Shown here piece by piece: positions 54,328 through 61,729 of a DNA stretch of 64,000 nt (the stretch's first letter is position 1; every line of letters starts with the position of its first letter). Source of the stretch: Blepharisma stoltei (lineage: Eukaryota > Ciliophora > Heterotrichea > Heterotrichida > Blepharismidae); NCBI GenBank assembly GCA_914767885.1, contig CAJZBQ010000019.1, positions 62,001 to 126,000 of the forward strand, in the 5' to 3' direction. The position numbers were made by a program, and so were the translations under genes. The notes under the pieces are model-generated. The model was given only the letters and a program-made list of their open reading frames with translations, did not search any database and had not been told where the DNA came from.

Positions 54328-55496
54328 ATGATGGATCCAGTTCTCATCTCAGTCAGAAGCCAGCAAAACCCTTCATCAGTATCTAAGCGAAGCTTATTAT
54401 CATCTTCTATAGACTCTGCTCAAGAAGAAGCATATAAATCAACATTGAAAAATTTAGAAGAAAAGATCCGATCTGCAGTCCACAATGAAAAAGAACTGCA
54501 AATTCTATCAGCGAAAGAAAAAGAAAGAGAACTGCAGCTGAAATCTGAATTAAAACTTAAAAATAAGTCAAATGCTTTAGAATTGGAACGACAAATCAAT
54601 GAAAAGAAAAACCGTCTGCTTAAAGAAAAGGAGGAATTTAAAGTTCCTGGGATCTCAGAGGATTTTCATGGGTACCCAAACATTCCAGAAACTCCTAATT
54701 TTCCGTATATAAATATAGTGAGAAATCTAAAGTTTTAGGAAATAAATTCCTATATGTATAAAAAAATACTACTGCAATGTTTAATTATAAATTTAATAAT
54801 CTTTTAAATTTCTATTTATTTTCTAAAATTTATCAGAGTATTTTTAAAATTATTGCAAAAAAATATATATTTCTCTTATAAAGAGAATAAAAATTTTTGT
54901 TCATGATATGGATAAGTAAGCAATTAAGAAGGGAAAGAGAACTCGCCATAAAGCGAGGAGTTAAAAAAGATCTTACATTACAAATTCAAAGCAAAACCAA
55001 AGAACTTGAACAACAAAAAGCTAGAGAAAAAGAGCTTGATTTAGACTTTTTGTCAAGAGCAAAACAGTCATTGGATATTGAAAAAGAACTAAAAAAGGAT
55101 AAAAAATTAAGAGAAAAAGAATTATTAACTTCCTATTGGAATCAAGAAATTAAAGCAAAAGAGCTCAAGAAAAACTTCGAAAGAGCTGCCAGAGGCCAAA
55201 AAATTAAAAATAACGACATAATTATTGAAGATAAAGAAAACGAAGAAATTGAAATTGACTATAAAAGCAACGATATAGAAGAACCACCAAAGGTGGAAAG
55301 CCCTATAATTCCAAAGCAAAAAGAGGAGGAAAAAATCGAAGTTGACGATATTTATAGATCGCTCTATATCAAAAAGCTCGAAAATTTGTTAGAAAAGAAA
55401 TCAAGTGATACCAAATCAATTGTCTCCACTTACTCAAAATTTGATAAAAGGCAGAAATTGCTTAGTCTCTCTTTGTTTAGCGAGCAGAGCTATTAG
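54328..55496 (+). CDS. charged coiled-coil protein
   Basis: First part to PETPNFPY, second part from KQLRRERELAIKRG, joined by removing a TA-bounded segment (54710-54914); total 322 codons in one frame. Long charged helix (NEKELQILSAKEKERELQLKS...; KTKELEQQKAREKEL). Acidic linker, then DDIYRSLYIKKLENLLEK. No known family; cytoskeletal is a guess. Confidence 0.6.
54710..54914. other. TA-bounded IES
   Basis: 203 bp plus TA, AT-rich, no clear inverted ends. Excision joins NFPYI to SKQLRRERE in frame. Confidence 0.65.
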
Positions 55497-55734
55497 AAAA
55501 ATTCTATTTTGATAGATAATAATAATTATAATTATTATTATTATTATTATTATTATAATAAGATCTCAAATTAATGAAATTTTAATCTAGAAATATATAT
55601 TTTTAAAATTAATAAAATTTACTATCTTTATAAGAACTAAAATTAAGAAGAATTTTATATAGAATTATTTAATTAATCCCTTTATTCCTGATCAAAAATT
55701 ATTGCACATTTAATGAAGGAGAATTAATAAAGCA

Positions 55735-56163
55735 ATGCAAATTAAAGCAAAAATTGACCAGCAAACTCAAAGGAATTATCAGGAAAAAATTAAAAGTATG
55801 ATCATAGTTAAAATGGTAAGACCTGGTAAAGGACAGCTCCATTATTCGGGCTCAGTAAAGGGAATCCTTGATTCTCTGAGAGTCTTGGTCAACAGAAACT
55901 CTACCAAGTGTGCGTGGTAATGGAAAAGAGAGTTCTTAAGAGCTGGAGGCTAATGAAGTTCTAAGATTTGAATAGCTGCCGACTCGTTGCTCAGAGTGGA
56001 GATCGTTCTCTATTAATTACTCACAGAGAAGACAAAAATTAATTGATTTGAGTAATTTTATTAACTAACTAAAAATATGATTAACCAAGCGAAAAGGCAT
56101 CGAAACAGATTCAGCAATTCTGTGTCTCCTGGATTTTCACCTATACCTAGATATTCATCATTA
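55735..56163 (+). CDS. short basic ORF interrupted by a retroposon
   Basis: MQIKAKIDQQTQRNYQEKIKS continues, after removal of the GC-rich block 55804-56075, as MINQAKRHRNRFSNSVSPGF...RYSSL in the same frame. It either ends at TAA (56165) or is the N-terminus of the following cNMP gene: cutting a 36-bp TA-bounded piece (56162-56199) runs it in frame into MALSARAIEDF. Confidence 0.4.
55804..56075 (+). mobile_element. GC-rich retroposon R6
   Basis: Head TTAAAATGGTAAGACC near 55808, tail TTAACTAACTAAAAA. Short flanking duplication TATGAT(C/T)A. No coding content. Confidence 0.5.
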
Positions 56164-56199
56164 GGGTAAAATTAAATAATCAACAATTAAAAACTAATA

Positions 56200-58226
56200 A
56201 TGGCACTATCAGCTAGAGCAATTGAAGATTTTAAACAAACACTTATGAGTGAGCCTAGAAGTCGAGCGCAAATGAATAAGCTGCGATTTTACGTAAAATT
56301 AATTTAATTAAATAAGTTGGCTTTATAAAATTATATTTTTCATAAAAATAATTCGCAAATTCAAATTTATAAGCTATAAAATCTATAGATATTTTAAAAC
56401 CCCTACCACTAATTCAAAAAATTCAAGTAATTTTTACTCAGATGTGCAAATGTATGGAATTATTTGAACACAAAAAAGGAAGCCAAATTATCTCTATTAA
56501 AGACAAAGTTTGAGATTTTTTTATGGTTTTGACTGGAAAAGTTGCCATAAGCAGCCCAGGACTATCACAATTAATAATCGAACCTATGAATATTTTTGGA
56601 AAAACAAACCCATTAGCTGAAGAAATCCATGGGAGAATCAATGCAGTTGCAGAAGAAAATTCTTTTATTATAAAAATCCCAATTGAAAAATACATGAAAA
56701 TTATGAGCGAATTTATTAGCTTTTTAGAAAAAAAGAAGTCTATAGAATTTATTGAAAAATCAATACCAGGAGGGAAATTAATCAGTGAATCAGGCAAACA
56801 GAGAATTTTGAACCTTTTTACTGATGCAGAGTTTAAAAGTGGAGAAATTATTTTAAAAGAAGGCGAAATTCCAGGGTATTGCTTTATTATAAGAGAAGGA
56901 GAATGCAAACAAGTAAATTTAAGCGGGTCTAAAAAGCATCCATGAGGTTTTATGTCACGAACTATGAGCTGTTTTAATTATGATTTAGCTGTAGCTGGGG
57001 AATGAGTTGGAGAATCTTCTTTACTTTTCAATAAGCCTTTAGAGTTTTCTGTAATTGCTTCAACTTATGTAAAAGCGATGAAAATCACGTCACATGCACT
57101 GATTCATGGATTTCCAAAAATGACTGAAAATAGTTTTTTTTCAAAATTTTACCTAATAAATTTTAAATTAATAAAAAATGTATAAGACTCCTTACCAAAA
57201 TGACTATAAGTTTATTGAAAGAAAGTGTCGGTAATAAAGTCGACTGATGGACACATAGGAGAGAATCAATAATGTCAACTGTAAATAATGGACCTCTAAA
57301 TGAAGGAAAAAAAGATATTGATGAAACTTTTATGAACACTGAAAGAGGGTACCCAAAAGCAAGCAAAGCTGCTATTTCAAGCTTGAGAAGGCTTGATTTA
57401 GCAAAAACTGATTATAGACCTGAGTTGATGAATTCTAGGCCGAAAATAAGAAACTTAACACCAGTTTTGTATAGAAAAAATGAAGAAATAAATGAAGGCT
57501 GAAGGGTATGGAGTCCACCTAAGTTAGTTAGTTAGTTTTAAAAGGCCATACGTGGGCGAAACCAGCGGACCTCAACACCTCAGCTCGAAAGACGACTCCA
57601 GGTCGGGTTCTGATGTGGCCATACTCCCAGACCCTACGGCATCTTGATTTCTGGTCAAAATCACCTGTCCAAGGGATCAGCTCCTTTGGACAGAGCCACT
57701 TCTGTCTGAGTGCCCCGATGGTTCCGATGAAGGAAGACCATGTGGTAGGAAAAGCCTGTCTAGCCCATCTGGCAGGGACAGGGAAAACCTTCGGGGGAGA
57801 AATAAAACTTCCTCTTCGCACGGCTTTCCCACAACTGAAGGCCTACTTAGGACAGGAATGAGACCTGTATCTTCAGCTTCATCAGCAATGGGTCCTACCA
57901 GCTCCATAGGAGGTGAGCCTCGGAGTCCAATTTCCGTCAACGTCACCATTTTATTTCTGAGTCCACCTAAGGCAAGGTCTTTTAAATATATAGAAAAGCC
58001 AAAGCCTGAAAAGAAAGCGAAAACTATATTGTGTTCTGGAGCTGCTGTAAGTAGTAATTTACTCCCGACTTATACACCTCCGAAAAGTAGGAAAGGCTCG
58101 TTAATAGACAAAGAAAGATCAAACTCAATCAGTATTGAGAACCGGACACATAGTCCTTATTTTCCTATCAGAGTTAAAAAAATACCGTCATTTTTTTTGA
58201 AGAAAATTGATATGAAAAATGATTAA
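56200..58226 (+). CDS. protein with two cyclic-nucleotide-binding domains
   Basis: First domain (about residues 45-150): KPLPLIQKIQVIFTQM, EHKKGSQIISIKDKVWDFFM, LTGKVAIS, NIFGKTNPLAEE, SFIIKIPIEKY. Second domain: LFTDAEFKSGEIILKEGEIP, YCFIIREGECKQV, AVAGEWVGESSLLF. The phosphate-binding FGE-type cassette is degenerate in both, so nucleotide binding is uncertain. The C-terminus is basic and Ser-rich. Interruptions: an IES (56294-56378), a 29-bp TA-bounded gap (about 57154-57184) and retroposon R5 (57511-57971). With all removed it is 489 codons in one frame; TGA is Trp at HPWGF, GEWVG, VDWWTH and EGWRV. Confidence 0.65.
56294..56378. other. TA-bounded IES
   Basis: 83 bp plus TA, AT-rich. Excision joins LRFYV to KSIDILKPLPL in frame. 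Confidence 0.65.
57524..57958 (-). mobile_element. GC-rich retroposon R5
   Basis: 435 bp on the minus strand with head AAATAAAATGGTGACG and tail AACTAACTAACTAACTT. Perfect 13-bp duplication GAGTCCACCTAAG (57511-57523 and 57959-57971). Removal restores WSPPKARSFKYIE. An open frame of 90 codons starts at its own ATGGTGACG. Confidence 0.85.
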
Positions 58227-58719
58227 TTGGACACACAAGCTATTTTCGTTGAATATTTAATGTAAAATAATACTTAAAATAGCTTCGAAACAGATTTTTT
58301 AAGGAAATAACCATTAATTTTTAGCCATTTCATTTTTCAGATTTTAATATTCTCTACAAAATCTGGATTTAGCTCTTTTTTTAGCTAAAATCTAATTATT
58401 AAAAATAAATATTTCTCAATAGAAAATATAGTATTTTCTCTTTGATGCCCTGTAAGGGCAGGCTTTTTTAGCCGGAATTTCTGAGGTTGGTCGGACCAAC
58501 GCACAAAGTTGGTCGGGCCAACTCGCTTGTTGGTCAAACCAAATCAGGAATTCCGGCTAAAAATGCCTGCCCTTACAGGGCTATTCAAGGGAATTAATTA
58601 TATTTTTAAAAAATTACCTTCAATTTACTTAAAATGCTGCTTAAACAAAATCACCACAAAACCGATTTATCCCAACCGAACCATCTTTATATTGTTCATA
58701 AAAATTACCAAATTATATA
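58227..58719. other. spacer containing palindromic element P4
   Basis: No gene seen. 58446-58595 is the palindromic element listed separately; the rest is AT-rich. Confidence 0.4.
58446..58595. repeat. palindromic family member P4
   Basis: Arms CCCTGTAAGGGCAGGC and GCCTGCCCTTACAGGG, then AGCCGGAATTTCTGA and its inverse. The right end continues GCTATTCAAGGGAATTAA like P1. The core carries GGTTGGTCGGACCAAC. The left outer end is missing. Confidence 0.75.
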
Positions 58720-59463
58720 ATGACATCTGATCTAAACTCCATAAACATTCAAGCTTGCGTTATCTCAAGCACAGAAGAATTGGATTGCTATAACTGGAAG
58801 CCTTTTATAGTATCTCCCCTCATAACCCTTATGGAGCTCAAATCTTTTTTACTCAATAGCCTAAGCATTTCTGAGGATTGTGACCTAAAAGTCCTTACAG
58901 AAATTCAGCAGGGCTCTTATTGCTTTCATTCCTTATCTGATAATCAATACCTTACATTAGAAAAAGCTGGCATCCAGAATAACACAAAACTGTGCCTAGA
59001 AATTAAAAAATGTGAAAATTATGCTGCGTTACGCATGAATGAGTTTTATAATGAAGCTCCTATCGAAACTTTTATTGATATTTTAAACCAAAGTCAATCA
59101 GATTCCACAGAAATTGTATCAAGCTCGACTGAGGCGTATCCGGACCAAGAAGATTTTTATATAACAAGATCGATGTATGAGCAGCAAAACTTTATAAATT
59201 CACAAGAGGAATGCTTGCGTAGACCAGACCTCAGCATTGTGATAGAACAAATCAATAATGCGTTGAAAGACAAAAATAAAATAAAATTGCAAATATTCAT
59301 ATTAAGATGGGCAGGCTGCCATTAATAAACAGCTAATTGTTTTAAAAAAAAAACTAGACAAATGAATTATTCTTTTAAAAAAGATATAAAGCCCTTATCA
59401 AGCTTAAAGAAAAGCATAAACCGAATTAGTGAAGAATTAAATGAGTTAAAAAAAGTGTGATAA
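58720..59463 (+). CDS. hypothetical protein with ubiquitin-like N-terminus
   Basis: Joined across a 78-bp IES (59277-59356): 222 codons. N-terminal 95 residues have the rhythm of a ubiquitin-like or DCX-like fold (TLMELKSFLLNSLSI ... LTLEKAGIQNNTKLCLEI). Acidic middle; helical C-terminus (SLKKSINRISEELNELKKVW). No motif allows a function. Ends 8 bp before the convergent docking-complex gene. Confidence 0.5.
59277..59356. other. TA-bounded IES
   Basis: 78 bp plus TA. Excision joins ALKDKN to RQMNYSFKKD in frame and adds a helical C-terminus. Confidence 0.6.
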
Positions 59464-59471
59464 TAATTAAA

Positions 59472-61693
59472 TTACTGGTCTGAAAGCTTTCTGAACGATT
59501 TTATAGCTTTTTGTTGGAATTCTTTTGTGGACATTGGAAGATTCGGGATGTCGTCTTCTATTAGTTTTTCGATATCAATTTCATTGACATTAAGAGTCTG
59601 CTTAGAATTCGTAGATTCAGGCTGCTTTTCTATTGTAATGTTTCTCCAGTACATCATAGAGTTAACTGACTCTTCTAGAGCAAACATAACTTTAGTGACA
59701 GTGTCTTCATCTAAATCTGGAAGATCTATTTCATGATTAATACCTAAATTTACCAGCGCATCAGTCATCATTTTAAACCCATCTGGCAAAAAAGTAATTT
59801 TTTCTCTTAATCCTTTTAGCTTGCCTGTGGCGATTTCTTTTTCTTTTCTCATCTTTTTCAAAGCTTCTTTGTGTCTTTCAATAATTTCAACTTTGGTTTC
59901 TTCACCGCTTACTTTAAATGGGTTTAGCAGATTAGAATGCTCACATAGAGATCAAGGCTTTATCCATGGGTAGGTGGTTCGCTTGAGCTGGAAAGGTGAC
60001 ACCCAGCAAGACCTCAGGATGAGACTTAGTCAGCCGGGCAAAATCCCCATGATATTAGGAGCTGTTCTGGGATCCAAGTTCCTTTTTGGTTGACAGACCG
60101 ACCAGAAAATCCTCTTGACCAACGGCATGGTAATGTGTGCAAGCCTCATCAGTGAGGAGCAACGCAGTGGAAGGCTGTATTTAGACTGGAATTAGGCGGC
60201 CCAGCGTATGTGAAGGCGAGTAGTGACCTGCAGACCTGCAGGTTGCTTCTCTATAAATAATTAAAGTTTAAGTTTTCTTCACCGCTGCTTCTAGTAATTT
60301 CGTTGACTTTTTCTTTATTTTTAGTTACCTCTTCATTTATTTGGAAAATTTCTTCAGAAATTGTATATACAGATCTAAATAAAATAACACCAATTAAAAA
60401 ATACTTAAAATATTAAAAAATGTACATAGAACAGAATATAGATAATGACTTAATTTTGAGTCCTCATTTACACTGCTTGTAAATAGCTCTACCAAATCTT
60501 TTAGACTAGTAAGCTTGCTTTGCCTCTTCATTTCTTCTAATGCAGAAGTTAATTCATGTATATGCGACCTTATTCTTTCTCTTTCAGCAGTCGTTTTCTC
60601 ACATTTTGATGCCCATTTTTGGGACTGGGTTTTATAAATTGCATGCATTTCTGAAGCATCTGCTATAGGCTGCGCAAACTTCACAGTAAAGCCTTGCCTG
60701 AATTTTGTCCCTTCAAATCTGTCTTCTATTAAATTAGTCTTCAGTAAGCTTACACTTTGGGCTAAAATGTCTCGATTGCTTTCAAATCTGCTGTGAGTGC
60801 TCATAATATTCTCATTATATTTTTCAACTGTTTTTTGGAGCTCAGCTGATTCTTTGTTAGTCTCTATAATTTGTGATCTAGCCCTTTCCAATTCTCTTTT
60901 TGCGCTTATATTTCCAGTCGCGAAGCTATAAGAAGCTCTTCTCATGTTATTAATTTCTATCACAAGCTTTTTAGCTTGTCCTCTAACTTCTCCAAGCTGC
61001 TTATTCGCTGCGTCTAATCTGACCTCTAACGCTTTTACCTTTTCTTGTGCTCTGGAACTGTTGGACTTCGGATTTCTGCTTTTTTTAACATTTGCTATAT
61101 TTTGCTTGATTTCTTTTAAATCTTTGTCAAGCAACAATGATAATCTTCGCTCATGCTCTAGGTTATTTAAAGTCAGGCGTTCGCCATGCTGGTGGCGCAG
61201 TCACCAAAGACCTTCCACTTTGTCTTGGTGGGCGGCTTATGGATTTCTGAAGTGAAGGACTGGAGTAGCTTAACTCCTTGGAGTCTTTTAGGTGTCAAAG
61301 TCCTTTCTTCGACAGCTACAGGACAAAAACTGCTCCACTGTGACTTGGGCTAAAACCCCCAGCTTCTCGGTAGAGGAATGCCCATGGATCCTTGGATCCA
61401 AAGGATGTTGATGACCACCTCCATTTCCAAACACATGAAGGCGCAAAAACATATCTGGATACACATTACCTGAGGCTGCACTTGATTCTTGACTCGGAGT
61501 CTGTAGCCATAAGGTCTGGACCGTTGTGCCAAGTTGGCAGGTTGGCACATGTCGCCATTTTAATATATATCCGCTTATGCTCCAGGTACCGGGTAAAATT
61601 ATTGATCTCATTTTCTAGTCTTACTGTTTCTCTTCCAAAGGTAAAAATACCTGATTTCTTTGAAACGTTTGACGGGGAGGTTCGTGCAGACAT
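59472..61693 (-). CDS. outer dynein arm docking complex protein, ODAD1/CCDC63-like
   Basis: Long coiled coil in the order seen in CCDC63/CCDC114 (Chlamydomonas DC2): an N-terminal helix with YLEHERRLSLLLDKDLKEIKQ; the LEVRLDAANKQLGEVRGQ... block with INNMRRASYSFATGNISAKRE; the LVELFTSSVNEDSKLSHYLYTI block; and a C-terminal DGFKMMTDALVNLGIN segment. Such proteins anchor outer dynein arms to doublets. Two retroposons (61148-61587 and 59896-60286 including duplications) and one IES (about 60364-60440) interrupt it. Removing all three gives 450 codons in one frame. Family assignment rests on pattern, not alignment. Confidence 0.6.
59910..60271 (-). mobile_element. GC-rich retroposon R3
   Basis: About 362 bp flanked by GTTTCTTCACCGCT (59896-59909) and GTTTTCTTCACCGCT (60272-60286). 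Related to the fragment at 45229-45360. Removal joins TRSSGEE to TKVEIIERHK. Orientation was set by that similarity only. Confidence 0.7.
60364..60440. other. TA-bounded IES
   Basis: About 71 bp removed, between two ATATA stretches. Excision joins LSHYLY to TISEEIFQINEE in frame. Confidence 0.6.
61164..61571 (-). mobile_element. GC-rich retroposon R4
   Basis: About 408 bp on the minus strand, head ATTAAAATGGCGACATG. Flanked by 16-bp duplications CGCTCATGCTCTAGGT and CGCTTATGCTCCAGGT (two mismatches, so an older insertion). Removal restores FTRYLEHERRLSLL. Confidence 0.75.
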
Positions 61694-61729
61694 AGATCGG
61701 TTTTATTATGAAAATGGCTTTATTAGTTT

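Noticed and set aside
57528-57949. Overlapping open frames of 82-97 residues on both strands
   Set aside because: All fall in retroposon R5, which is bounded by a perfect 13-bp target duplication and splits the cNMP gene.
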